Positions 1-10,065 of a DNA stretch of 64,000 bases are shown in pieces; positions within the stretch are counted from its first letter, which is position 1, and every line of letters begins with the position of its first letter. The notes below the pieces were generated by a model that was not told where the DNA came from, did not search any database, and saw only the letters and a program-made list of their open reading frames with translations. The DNA lies in NCBI GenBank assembly GCA_014284505.1, contig JAAFYY010000001.1:6373845-6437844 (forward strand). Direction: 5' to 3'. The stretch is from Streptacidiphilus sp. 4-A2 (lineage in GTDB: Bacteria > Actinomycetota > Actinomycetes > Streptomycetales > Streptomycetaceae). The translations under genes were made by a program, and so were the position numbers.

Positions 1-225
1 CTGCGGGCCGGCGGGCTGCTCGACCCGAACGCCGTCTACCGGCTGCTGGCCGCACAGCGGGCGCGCCCGTCCGACTGCCTGGCCCTGGCCGTCTGGGCGC
101 TGCTGATGTTCGAGCTGTGGCGTGAGGAATTCGCGGTGGCGCGCAGCGGCGCGCGCACCGGTGCGACCGAGGTGACCGGTACGACCGAACCGCAGGAGCG
201 GATCCTGATGGAGGTGGCGTCATGA
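1..225 (+). CDS. Asparagine synthetase (AsnB)-like, C-terminal fragment
   Basis: Only the last 74 codons are in the window, read in frame 1 to the TGA at 223-225. The tail GLLDPNAVYRLLAAQRA followed by LALAVWALLMFELW matches the usual end of class II asparagine synthetases and their beta-lactam synthetase relatives, which use glutamine or ammonia and ATP to amidate a carboxylate. A degenerate hydrophilic tail of about 25 residues follows. The stop overlaps the next start (ATGA), so it belongs to the operon with the PrpF-like and dihydroorotase-like genes. The substrate cannot be judged from this fragment; with those neighbours an amide-forming step in a secondary pathway is more likely than asparagine supply. 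Confidence 0.7.
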   Translation: MRAGGLLDPNAVYRLLAAQRARPSDCLALAVWALLMFELWREEFAVARSGARTGATEVTGTTEPQERILMEVAS

Positions 226-1253
226 CGACCATGGTGCGGAGCGGCTTCGGGCTGCTCGCGCGGGCTGCGGGAGCGCCCGGCCCCACGCTGGTGCTGGACC
301 TGAACGCCCTGCCCGCGGACGAGACGGAACTGGAGGCGGTGCTCACCCGGATCCGGCGCCGGCTGCGCGAGTACCAGGGCTTCGAGGGACGGCGCGCCCG
401 GCGCCCAGGAGGTCCTCAAGTGGGCGCTGATCGCGCCCTCCGCCCACCCGCTGTTCGACCTGGACTACCGCTTCGTCCAGGCCATGCCGGACGCGGTGGA
501 CCACTTCGACACGACCGGCAACTGCGGGCACTCGCTGCTCGCGGCCGTCACCGCGGCGGCGGACGCCGGCTGGCTGCCCGCGCTGCGCCCGGGCGACCGG
601 ATCCGCGCGCGGGTGCTCAACAACGGCGACCAGGTGGTCTGCCAGGTGGACGAGACGGCGCACGGGCTGGTCGACGGGCATGCGGTCTTCACCGCGCACT
701 TCGTGGCACCGCCCGGTACCGCGCTGGGCAAGCTGCTGCGTGACGGAGGGCGGGTGGTGCGGATGGCCAACCCCTATCTGTTCGTCGACGCGGCCAAACT
801 GGGCGTGCGCGGCAGCGAGGAGCTGTTCCGGGGCGAACCCCAGGATCTCTACGCGACCCTGGAAGGCATGCGCCGGGAGCAGGCGGCCCGGCTGGGCTGG
901 CGGCTGGACGGGGCGTTCCCGAAGGTCGCCGCCGTGGTGCCGGTGGCGCCGGGCCGGCTGGCGGTGCGGGCGCTGACGGTCGGCGGCTGGCATCCCGGGC
1001 TGGCGCTGACCGGCGCGGTGTGCCTGGCGGCGGCGTCCGCGCTGGAGGGCACCGTCCCGTACCGGCTGCTGCGGGCGCACGGCGAGCCACCCACCCCCGC
1101 AGCGTGCTGATTGACACACCGTCAGGCCGGGTGACGGCCGCCTACGCGGCGACCGGCTCGGGCCCGGACGACGAACTGCTGTGGGTCAGCGTGGGCGGCA
1201 AGGAGGCCCGGGTGCTCGGGCAGGTGGAACTGGAGGCCGACGATGTCCGCTGA
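222..1253 (+). CDS. PrpF-like isomerase (diaminopimelate-epimerase fold), frameshifted
   Basis: Three reading frames joined end to end give about 343 residues: 222 to about 410 (frame 3), about 415-1095 (frame 1) and about 1095-1253 (frame 3). PrpF proteins isomerise double bonds of tricarboxylates such as 2-methylaconitate. Visible support is the segment GNCGHSLLAAV, corresponding to the conserved GNCGN/S motif around the first active-site position, and the block PYLFVDAAKLGVRGSEEL typical of PrpF (NPxxFVxAxDLG). The second half ends with GRVTAAYAATG. Family members are normally 370-400 residues, so this one is slightly short. The start ATG overlaps the AsnB-like stop and the end overlaps the next gene by 11 bases. 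Two indels are needed; a true pseudogene is possible but unlikely given the intact chain. Confidence 0.65.
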
Positions 1254-2774
1254 CCGGAAGCCCGTCGAGCCCGGCTGCGACCAGCTCGCGGCGGCCGACC
1301 GGCAGCGATACGCGCTGGTGGTGCACGACGTACGGCTGGTCACCGCCGAAGGAGTGGTGCCGGGCGGGGTCGCGGTCGCGGACGGGCGGATCGCCCGGCT
1401 CCTCGGGCCGGGCGAGCGCCCTCCCGCCGCCCGGACCCTGGACGGCGGCGGACGCTACCTGCTGCCCGGCCTGATCGACTCCCATGTGCACTTCCGCACA
1501 CCGGGGTTGACCCACAAGGAGGACTGGGCGCATGCGAGCAGGGCCGCCGTCGCCGGGGTGACCACGGTCATCGACATGCCGAACACCGTGCCGCCGCTGC
1601 TGACGCCCCAGGACGCCCACCGCAAGGCGGCGTTGATCACCGGGCGGTCGCTGGTGGACTTCCGGTTCCATATGGGCGTGGCCGGTGACGATCCGTCACC
1701 TCTGCTGGAGACCGGGCCGCGTGAGGCGACCAGCGTGAAGGTGTTCCTTGCCGGGCACCACACCGCGCCGCACGTGGTGCGCGAACCGGCCGCGCTGGAG
1801 CGGGTGTTCCGCACGGCGGCCCAGGCCGGCCTGCGGCTGCTGCTGCACGCGGAGGACGACAGTGTCTTCGCCCTGCTCGACCGCTGGCGCGGAGCCCCCA
1901 CGGAATACGGGGAGTACGAGCGGCACCGCCCGCGCAGCGGAGCGATCTCGGCCGTGGCACGGGTGCTGGAGCTGGTCCAGCGGCACGGGACCGCGGTGCA
2001 CGTACTGCATGTCTCCACGGCCGAGGAGGCCGACCTGCTCACCGCCGCCGCGCATGTCGGAATGCCGGTCACCTTTGAGCTGACTCCTCATCATCTCTCG
2101 TTCACCACAAGGGATTCGGAGCGGCTCGGGGCAAGGGTCAGGCTCAGTCCGGCGATCCGGGAGAGCCGCGACCAGGAGCGGCTGTGGCAGGCCCTGCTCG
2201 ACGGCCAGGCCGCGACCCTGGGCAGCGACCACGCGCCGCACAGCCGGGCCGAGAAGCTCCGCCCGCCCGCCGACGCCCCGCCCGGCCTGCCCGGTGTGCA
2301 GGAGATGGCGACCGCCGTCCACACCGGCCTGCGCCGCCGCGCGCCGAACGCGGACGCGGACGCCGAGGCGGACGGGAACGCGCACGCCGACGCCGACGCG
2401 CAGGTCTCCCGGCTGGTCCGGCTGCTGGCCACCCGCCCCGCCGAGCTCTTCGGCCTGGACAGCCGCAAGGGCGGCTGGCCCCGGGCCTGGACGCCGACTT
2501 CGTCCTCTTCGACGCCGACGAGCGGTGGATGTTCGGGCCGGGCGACGTCCAGTCGAAGTGCGGCTGGTCCGCCTACGAGGGCTGGACGATGACCGGCCGG
2601 GTACTGCTCACCGCCCGCCGGGGCGAGACGGTGTACGCCCTGAACCCCGACGGCGGCGCGACCTTCGGCACCCCGGACGGCCGCTGGCTCGACGCAACCC
2701 CGCTGTGGAAGGGCGCCGCCGGGGTGGCAGCCTCCGCTCTGGCAGCCACGGCTGCGGGGCGGGGGCAGCCATGA
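1243..2774 (+). CDS. Dihydroorotase / cyclic-amidohydrolase family enzyme, one frameshift
   Basis: A binuclear-metal amidohydrolase closest in look to class I dihydroorotases and allantoinases. Ligands are visible in order: HVH in LIDSHVHFR, the likely carboxylated Lys in TSVKVFL, His in LLLHAED, His in VLHVST, and Asp in LGSDHAPHS. One indel near 2475 (GGCTGG for GGCCTGG) moves the end into frame 3, where the normal C-terminal block LAPGLDADFVLFDADERW is found. An Ala/Asp-rich insertion at about 2350-2400 carries a short repeat and looks like a surface loop. The enzyme could open or close a cyclic imide or ureide. Pyrimidine biosynthesis genes are absent around it, so a pathway role with AsnB- and PrpF-like partners is inferred. 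The ATG at 1243 overlaps the PrpF stop. Confidence 0.75.
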
Positions 2775-4405
2775 GCACCGACCAGGGCGTGGCGGCGGGC
2801 GAAGAAGCCCCGCCGCCGGCCGGCCCCGCCCCGGACCATCCGCAGGCAGTCCATGCACAACCGGACCATGCGCAGGCAGTCCATGCGCAGCCAGTCCATG
2901 CGCGGGCGGGCCGCGAGCAGGCAGTCCCCGAGCAGGCGGAGCCAGGTGCGGGCCTGGACGTCGGACTCGGCGGGCGCCGGGCGCTGGTCGCGACGGCTGC
3001 CGCCTGCGGGGTGAGCGTGGCCGGGATCTACTACGCGCAACCGCTGCTGCCCGCGCTGGCGGCGGCGTTCGGCACCGGCCGGCCCGCCGCGGCCGCCGTG
3101 GTGACCTCCGGCCAGATCGGTTACGCGGCCGGGCTGCTGCTGCTCGTCCCGCTGGGCGACGTGCGCGACCGGAAGCGGCTGGCCACCGTACTGATGCTGC
3201 TCGCCGCCCCGGCGGCGGCGCTGGCCGCGCTCGCGCCGACGCTGCCGGTGCTCGTGGCGGCCGTGGCTGTGCTCGGCCTGACCGGGAGCGCGGCCCAGGT
3301 GCTGGTGGCGCTGACGGCGGCCGGTGCCAGCGGGAGCGCAGGCCGGGCGGTGGGCACGGTGATGGGCGGGCTGACCGCCGGCATCCTGCTGGCGCGCGTC
3401 TTCGCCGGGACGCTCGCCGCACTGGCGGGCTGGCGGGCGGTGTACGCGGTGGCGGCGGGCCTGCTCGCCGGCGCGGCGCTGCTGGTCCGGGCCGCGCTGC
3501 CGCGCACGCCCCACCCCGCCCGGCCCCGGTCACAGCCCCGGTCACGTCACGCCCGGCCCGAACCACGTCTCCGGCTACGCAAACCGCACCCGAGGCCGGA
3601 TGCGAGGCCGGATCCGGGACAGCGGCGGAGGCGGCGGTCGAGACGGCGGCCGGGCGCGGGGCTCCGGGGCTATGGGCAGTTGCTGTCCGGCACGGGCTGG
3701 CTGCTGATCCGCCGGCCCCTGCTCCGGCGGCGCTGCGCCCACGGCTTCCTGGCCTTTGCCGCGTTCTCCGCGTTCTGGACCACCTGCGCGTATCTGCTGT
3801 CCGCGCCGCCGTTCCACTACGGCGAGGCCGCGATCGGGCTGTTCGGGCTGGCCGGACTGGCCGGGGTGCTGTTCGCGCAGCCCGTGGGCAAGTGGTGCGA
3901 CCGGGGGCACGCGCAACTGGCAAGCCTCGGTTTCAGCGCGCTGATGGCCGCGTCGTTCGGGGTGCTCGCGGCGGGCCGGGGGCAGTTGCCCGCGCTGGCC
4001 GCCGGGGCCGTCCTGCTCGACCTCGGGCTGCGCGGCGTGCAGACCGCCAACCAGCAGCAGATCTATGCGCTGCTGCCGGCCACCGCCCACAGCCGGGTCA
4101 CCACCGCGTATATGACCTGCTATTTCGCCGGGGGCGCCACCGGTTCGGTGCTCTCCGCCGACCTCTACACCCGTACCGGATGGAGCGGCGTGTGCCTGCT
4201 CGGCGCGGCGCTGGCCGGTGCGCCCCTGGTTCCACGCATCCTGAAGATCATCGCCGGGCGCGGCACCGGAAGGCCCGCGCCCCGTCCCGCCGAACCGGCC
4301 GCACCAGCCGAACCGGTCGCACCGGTCGCACCAGCCGAACCGGTCACACCGGTCGCACCGGCCGAGAGAACAGCCGCATCCGTGGAGCCAGAGGAGGCAC
4401 CGTGA
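2771..4405 (+). CDS. MFS exporter with repetitive cytosolic tails
   Basis: About 544 residues, intact. The first helix starts near residue 75 (ALVATAAACGVSVAGIYYAQPLL) and the MFS loop motif GDVRDRKRL follows helix 2, as in 12-helix drug exporters of the arabinose-efflux type. The N-terminal roughly 70 residues consist of imperfect His/Gln/Ala/Val repeats (HAQAVHAQPVHA), the central loop is Arg/Pro-rich and the C-terminus repeats an APAEPVAPV-type unit. None of these is normal for the family, and they fit the taste of this genome for in-frame short tandem repeats. The ATG overlaps the dihydroorotase stop and the TGA overlaps the GTG of the multicopper oxidase, so it probably exports the product of this operon. 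Confidence 0.8.
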   Translation: MSTDQGVAAGEEAPPPAGPAPDHPQAVHAQPDHAQAVHAQPVHARAGREQAVPEQAEPGAGLDVGLGGRRALVATAAACGVSVAGIYYAQPLLPALAAAFGTGRPAAAAVVTSGQIGYAAGLLLLVPLGDVRDRKRLATVLMLLAAPAAALAALAPTLPVLVAAVAVLGLTGSAAQVLVALTAAGASGSAGRAVGTVMGGLTAGILLARVFAGTLAALAGWRAVYAVAAGLLAGAALLVRAALPRTPHPARPRSQPRSRHARPEPRLRLRKPHPRPDARPDPGQRRRRRSRRRPGAGLRGYGQLLSGTGWLLIRRPLLRRRCAHGFLAFAAFSAFWTTCAYLLSAPPFHYGEAAIGLFGLAGLAGVLFAQPVGKWCDRGHAQLASLGFSALMAASFGVLAAGRGQLPALAAGAVLLDLGLRGVQTANQQQIYALLPATAHSRVTTAYMTCYFAGGATGSVLSADLYTRTGWSGVCLLGAALAGAPLVPRILKIIAGRGTGRPAPRPAEPAAPAEPVAPVAPAEPVTPVAPAERTAASVEPEEAP

Positions 4406-6449
4406 CCGCCACCGAACTCACCACCGAACCGAGCACCACCGTCCTCACCAAGTTCGTCGACCCGTTGCCCATCCCGCCCCGGCTGCGCGCCGACCCCGCC
4501 GACCCGCTGCCGTCCTTCACCGTCCGTGCCGTCGCCGCCGAGGTGCGGCTGCACTCGCAACTGCCGCCCACCGCCCTGTGGACGTACGAGGGCAGCTTTC
4601 CCGGCCCGGTCTTCGACGTCCGCCGTGACCAGCGGATCAGGGTCTCCTGGACCAACGGGGTGACCACCCCCTACCCCGCCGTCAACGCCTACCTCGCCGA
4701 CGCGCCCGGCAACCCGTCCCTGGCCATGAACGACCCGGGTATCGGCGCCGCGCAGCCCGTGCCCGGCACGACCGAGCTGCCCGCGTGCTCGACACCCACC
4801 TGCACGGCTCGGCCACCGGCGGCGGCAACGACGGCTGGATGGAGAACGCCCTGCTGGTGGGGGACTCCCAGCTCTCCGAGTACCCGAACCGCCAGCCGGC
4901 CATGACGCTCTGGTACCACGACCACGCGATGAACATCACCAGCCTGAACGTCTTCTCCGGGCTGGTCGGGATGTATCTGCTGCGCGACGAGGAGGAGGAG
5001 AAGCTGAAACTCCCGCACGGCGACCACGAGGTTCCGCTGATCGTCTGCGACCGCAACCTGGCCACCGACGCCAAGGGCGCCCTCACCGGGCAGCTGCTGC
5101 ACAAGACCACCGGGACGCTGCCCTTCCTGGGCCCGTACACCCTGGTCAACGGCCGCATCTGGCCGTATCTGGAGGTGCGCCCCGGCTGGTACCGCTTCCG
5201 GGTGCTGAACGCGTCCAACTCCCGCACCTACCGGCTGCATCTGCTGGACGAGAACGACAACCAGGTCACCGCCGGCGCCGCCTGGCAGATCGGTACGGAC
5301 AGCGGCCTGCTGGGCACCCCGCTGGCGATCACCTCCGACGGGCTGACCCTCGCGCCCGCCGAACGCGCGGACGTGCTGGTCGACTTCAGCGCCTTCCGGG
5401 GCAAGAACCTGCGGATGGTCAACTCCGCGCAGGCGCCGTTCCGGGGCGACCCGCTGCCACCCGGGGTCGAGCCCGGCGACCCGCTGCCCGCCGACCGGCT
5501 GCCGGAGCCGGACGTGATGCAGTTCCGCGTCCGCGACGAGCTGCTGAGCGAGCTGAGCCACTGCTGCACGACTGAAGTCGGGGCTGCGCGACCTGGCGCC
5601 CGGGAAGGCGTCCAACGACGGGAAGGTGCCCGAGGAAGGGAGCACCGACCGGGACACCGTGACGTCCGGGGACGGCTTCCGGCTGCCGCAGACCCTCTCG
5701 CCGTCCTACTACCGGCTCACCACCGACCGGCTCCCCGCCGACCGGGTGCAGCGGGTGCTCGGGCTGGCCGCCGACCCCGACGGCACGCTGGGGCTGTGGG
5801 AGCTGGGGAGGTCCCGGCCTCCGCGGCGCCGACCGCACCGGGGCAGGTGCTGGACGGCATCATCCAGGTCACCGGCCCGGACGGGGTCACCACCACCTAC
5901 CAGCGGCTCGCCAGGCACTTCGACGACCAGCTCAACTGGCGTGCCCGGATGGATGAATGGGAGGTGTGGCAGATCCTCAACCTGAGCGGGATCCTGCACC
6001 CGATCCACATCCACCTGATCCGCTTCCAGCCGCTGGCCATCGACGCCTACGACACAGGCGAGTTCGACGCCGCACTCGGCGGGACAGCGACCGGCAAGCC
6101 CGTCGCCCACACCGCCTCGCTGCCCATCGACCCGTCGCTGACCGGCTGGAAGGACGTGATGCGGGTGCCGCCGGGGACGGCGGTGACGGTCGCGGGCCAG
6201 TTCCGCGGCGCGGCCGGGCGGTACATGTACCACTGCCACATCCTGGAGCACGAGGACGCGGGGGATGATGCGGCAGTTCGCGGTGATGCCGGGTGCTGTC
6301 ATGGATCTCGGCAGCGGTATGGGTGGTGGCATGGGCATGGGTGGCGGCATGGGCAGCATGGGAATGACCAGCACTACTGGCATCGGAAGCACCACAGCGC
6401 CACAGGCAGCGCGGGAACCACGGGCAGTACGGGTGCTACCGCCAGGTGA
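4402..6449 (+). CDS. Multicopper oxidase (CotA / phenoxazinone synthase type), several frameshifts
   Basis: Copper-binding signatures are split over frames: HLHGSAT near 4800 and LWYHDHAMN near 4915 (cupredoxin 1), ILHPIHIHL near 5995 and YHCHILEHEDAG near 6235 (the type 1 and trinuclear sites). The overall order and about 680-residue length match bilirubin-oxidase or CotA/phenoxazinone-synthase-like three-domain oxidases that couple phenols or aminophenols with oxygen. At least four indels are needed (about 4785, 5570, 5815 and 6265). The C-terminus is a Gly/Met-rich stretch (GMGGGMGMGGGMGSMGM), a likely copper-loading tail. The exact end is uncertain: 6449 is the nearest stop in the frame restored by a final indel. 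GTG start overlaps the transporter stop. No signal peptide, so probably cytosolic; an oxidative tailoring role is inferred from position. Confidence 0.75.
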
Positions 6450-6561
6450 CCCCTTCAGCGGCAGCACCGCGCCCCACCAACGGGATTCCGTCGGTGGGGC
6501 GCATGCCGTTACCTGCTGTGCTCGGCTTCCCTGGGTTCCGTTTCCTACTGGGTTCGGCCGC

Positions 6562-6746
6562 TCAGTCGACCGGTTCCTCGGGGTGGCAGGGCCCCGGGCA
6601 CGGCGGTTCGGGGTGGCAGGGCCCGGGCATTTGGCAGCCTCCATCGGACCGCCTGCCGTAGGCGCTGCCTGCCTCACCGCGGCGGCGGCCGCAGCCAGCC
6701 CAGCGACGACGGCCCCGCTCGATGAGCTTGCGGTGTTGTCGGACAT
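6562..6746 (-). CDS. Small Cys/Pro-rich peptide, one missing base
   Basis: An ATG at 6746 sits behind a good ribosome site (ACAGGAGCAG). The peptide opens MSDNTASSSSGAVVAGLAAA, has an Ala-rich middle and, after restoring one G, ends with two copies of CPGPCHPE and then EPVD and a stop at 6562. The second copy is encoded with GGGG where the first has GGG, so the missing base is well placed: 185 bases is exactly one short of 62 codons. The paired 22-bp repeat gives four Cys and two His in 17 residues, which suggests metal binding. It lies tail to tail with the multicopper oxidase. I do not recognise a family; a RiPP precursor or a copper-binding peptide are both open. Confidence 0.45.
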
Positions 6747-6914
6747 CTGCTCGCTCCTGTCTCTCGTGCGCCCCGTCTCCGGGACTGTCCGGACCTCTCC
6801 GACACCCACAAATCTGCGCCGACCGGCGTCCCGGGCGCATGAGCACAACGTCCTAGATTGTCCCATAAGCGGCTATTTCTCCGCCTGCGCTGCACCCCAC
6901 TCCGGACCGCCGGG

Positions 6915-9069
6915 TCACTCCTGGTCGCGGACCGGGATGACCGCCCGTACGAGCACACCCCGCCCGTCGGCGAGCGGGTTGCCGAGCACGCTGAGCGTGC
7001 CGCCGAGCTCTGCCGCCCGCTCCTCCATGGAGTGCATCCCGACACCGCCCCCAGCGGACCCCGTCCCGGCCGAACCGTCGCCGCCACCACCCATGCCCCT
7101 CCCGTCGTCGCCGATCTCCGCGGTCACCACGCCGTCCCCCACCCGCACCATCAGCAGGGCGTGCCGGGCCCCGGCGTGCCGGACCACGTTGTGCAGGGCC
7201 TCCGCCGCGATCCGGTAGACCGCGACCTCGACCGCCGCCGGCAGCGGGGGCAGCGGATCCGGCTCGCACACCGCCTCGACCTCCAGCCGGGAGTCGGCCA
7301 GCTGCCCGGCGAGCTGGCGCAGCGAACCGCCGAGCCCGCCCCGGTCGAGAATCCCCGGGGCCAGCCCGTCGGTGATCCGGCGCAGCTCGGTGATGGCGTC
7401 CGCGATGCCCTGCGACACCGCCCCCAGCCGCCGTCCGGCGGGCTCGTCGCCGGGCAGCGCGGCGCACGCCGTGTCGACCTGGAGGCGCAGCCCGCAGAGC
7501 GCCGGGGCGAGCCCGTCGTGCAGGTCGCGGCGCAGCCGGCGGCGGGTCTCCTCGCGGGCGAGCACGATCCGCTCGCGGCTGGCCTGGAGCTCCTCGTACA
7601 GCCGGAGCGAGGCGACGGCGGGCGCGGCCTGGTCGGCGAGGAAGCGGAGCACGTCGTGGTCCTGCTGGTCGAGCGCGCTCTCGCCGCCGCGCGCGGCGGC
7701 CTCCAGCAGGCCGATCGAGGTGCCCTCGTAGGAGAGTTCGAACCGGTGCCAGAGGCTGCTCGGCGCGTCGCCCAGCGCGGCGGCCTCCCGCGGGCCGCCG
7801 CTGGTGCTGAGCAGCACCCGGGCGGCCGGGAAGCGGAGGGTGCCGACGACGGTCTCGCAGAGCAGGCGCGGCGCGTCGGCCGGGCTCACCGCGCGGCTCA
7901 GCCGCTCCGCGAGTTCCCGCACCACCCGGTAGGGCTCGGCGCGCTCGCCGTAGTAGGAGCGGTCGACCAGGCGCACCGCGCGGCCCCCGGTGGTCCGCAT
8001 CAGCAGCCCGATCAGCAGCGAGACGGCGACCAGGACCAGTCCGCCCGGGGTGCGCCAGCCGGGCACCACCCGGATCAGCAGCAGGCCCACGGCGAGGTAG
8101 GCGACGACCAGCCCGGTCAGCACCACCACGACCGCCATCGTCCGCCGGCTGGCCCGGTCCAGGTGCCCGGAGCGGTCGGGGATGAAGACCAGGCCCAGGC
8201 CCAGCGGCCAGAGCAGCACCGCGACGTAGTAGAGCACCAGCAGTGGCGTGGGCGGGACCGTGATCTGCACGTACTGGAGCGAGACCACGAACTTCCACAG
8301 CAGGAAGGGCGCCAGCAGCACCAGCGGCCCGCGGAGCCGCGCGAGCCGCCCGGCCCGCTGCGGCGGCTGCCCTCTCGGCGTACGGTCCGGGTGGCGGCAG
8401 CCATCCCTGCCGCCCCCGCCGCCAGCGGACCAGCATCACCGTGCAGGTCAGCACGGTGATGGCGAGCGGCACATAGGTCATGGCGGGGTCACCACGGCGT
8501 CGACCGCGGCGTAGGGCGCGCGCCAGGGCGCCGGTGAACGGGGAGGGCATGCCGTACCAGGACTGGCTGCTGGCGTTCTCGTCGTACGCCTCGGCGACGC
8601 TCCACACCGCGATAGCGCCCACCAGGACGCGCGCCCACCGCCCGTCCGGCAGCCGCCCGGCGGGAAGCCACAGTGGGAACGCGTAGAACAGGAAGGTGTA
8701 GAGCATCGAGCCGAGCACGGCGGCGCCGATCACGGCCAGCCGTACCCCGGGGCCGGCGTCGAAGGCGGCGGCGGCCGGCGGCCCGGCCTGCCCCACCAGG
8801 TCGCCGGTCCCGACGATGAGCAGCATGCCGCCGACCGGCCCGCCGGAGGGGTGGGCGAGGATGAACAACCCGCCCACCGCGCAGCCCAGCGAGAAGAGCA
8901 TCCGCGAACCGAAGGGCACGAAGTCCACCGAGGCGAGCTGGGGCCCGCCCAGGTCGGTGAAGCCGAGGGCCATCCACACCACGCAGGCCGCGAGCGCCAG
9001 GGCGCAGGCGGCATACGCGGGCACCATCCGGCGTACGGCGCGGGTGGGCGCCGGTTCGGCTGCGCTCAT
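6915..9069 (-). CDS. Sensor histidine kinase, NarL/DesK type, one frameshift
   Basis: About 718 residues after joining the frames near 8330-8395. The N-terminal half carries several membrane helices (for example YAACALALAACVVWMAL and AVIGAAVLGSMLYTFLFYAF). A GAF-like central part follows, then the HisKA_3 box with the phosphoacceptor His in RRDLHDGLAPALCG, the HATPase N-box EALHNVVRHAG and G-boxes GDDGRGM and GVGMHSMEERAAELGG. It autophosphorylates and hands the phosphate to the LuxR-type regulator encoded just upstream in the same direction. The chosen ATG (MSAAEPAPTRAVRR) directly precedes the first helix; an upstream in-frame ATG at 9150 would only add a hydrophilic leader. The signal is unknown. 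Confidence 0.85.
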
Positions 9070-9162
9070 GGCCACCTTCCCGCTGAAAGAGCTCTGCTTT
9101 CCGTGAGCCCTCCAGGGTGGGCCGCCGGGTGTCCCGGGCGCATGAGGCACCGGTCCCGTCGG

Positions 9163-9885
9163 CTACCTGTCTCGGCCCGGGGCATCCGGGTCGTGGGCCT
9201 CCCGGTCGCCCAGGCCCGCGTCACGGGCGCGGGCCACGGCCTCGGCCCGGGTGGCGACGTGCAGCTTGTCGAAGATGTGCGAGATGTGGTTGCGGACGGT
9301 CTTCTCCGCCAGGTAGAGCTCGCGGGAGATCCGCCGGTTGTCCAGGCCCCGGCGACCAGTTCCAGCACCTCCACCTCGCGCGCGGTCAGCGCGGGGAACA
9401 GCCGCTCGCGTCGACGCGGCGGCCGCCCGCCAGCAGGCCGGAGATCCGGGCGGCGATGTCGCGGCCGAAGACCGCCCCGCCGTACGCGGCGGTGCGCACC
9501 GCGTGCAGCACCTCGTCGCGACTGGCGCCCTTGACCAGATACCCCCGGGCGCCCGCCTGGAGGGCGCCCAGCAGGCTGGCGTCGTCGTCGGACATGGTCA
9601 GCATGAGCACCGGCAGGCCTGGGTGGCTCCCGGTCAGCCGCCGGGTGGCCTCGATGCCGGAGGCGTCGGCAGCGAGAGGTCCATGACCACCACGTCGGGC
9701 CGCTGTTCGGCGACGACCGCGAGCGCCGCCGCGACCGTCTCGGCCTCGGCCACGACCCGGATGTCCTCGGTGCTCTCCAGCGCCGCCCGCAGGCCCTCCC
9801 GGAACAGCGGATGGTCGTCGACGATGACCACCCGCACGCCGTCCAGGTGTTGATCTCCGTCACGCCGGTCTCCGTCACGCTCCAC
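9163..9885 (-). CDS. Response regulator, NarL/LuxR family, frameshifted
   Basis: The receiver domain begins VRVVIVDDHPLFREGL with acidic DD and the phosphoacceptor Asp in VVVMDLSLP. It continues in a second frame with LMLTMSDDDASLLGALQAGARGYLVKG (the conserved Lys), and a third frame holds the LuxR helix-turn-helix LTAREVEVLELVAG followed by NRRISRELYLAEKTVRNHIS. Two or three indels are needed, near 9655, 9410 and 9350. The TAG at 9163-9165 ends about 240 residues, normal length. It is transcribed ahead of the histidine kinase with 93 bases between them, and the pair forms a standard two-component system. Confidence 0.8.
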
Positions 9886-9897
9886 AGCCCCATACTA
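9886..9897 (-). promoter_or_regulatory. Candidate -10 box for a leaderless response-regulator mRNA
   Basis: On the minus strand TAGTAT at 9897-9892 fits the actinobacterial -10 consensus TAnnnT, and the GTG start at 9885 begins only six bases downstream. No ribosome site precedes that GTG, so transcription may begin at or next to the start codon. The -35 region is weak. Confidence 0.35.
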
Positions 9898-10065
9898 GAC
9901 GTAAGCGAACGGTCACTCCGGGCGATCGGCCTGCTGTCCGGCCGACGGCGGCGCGGGGGCGCTTCGCGCGGTCGACCACCCGGGAGCGGCAGCCGCCGGA
10001 CCGACCGCTAGGGTGCGGGTCTCTGTCCGGATCAGGTGCCGGACCAGCGCGCAGGGGGGTTCCAC

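Noticed and set aside
2091..3923. 610-codon open frame on the minus strand
   Set aside because: It lies antisense to the dihydroorotase and MFS genes, is Arg/Pro-rich and low complexity, and is the shadow expected of 72% GC coding DNA.
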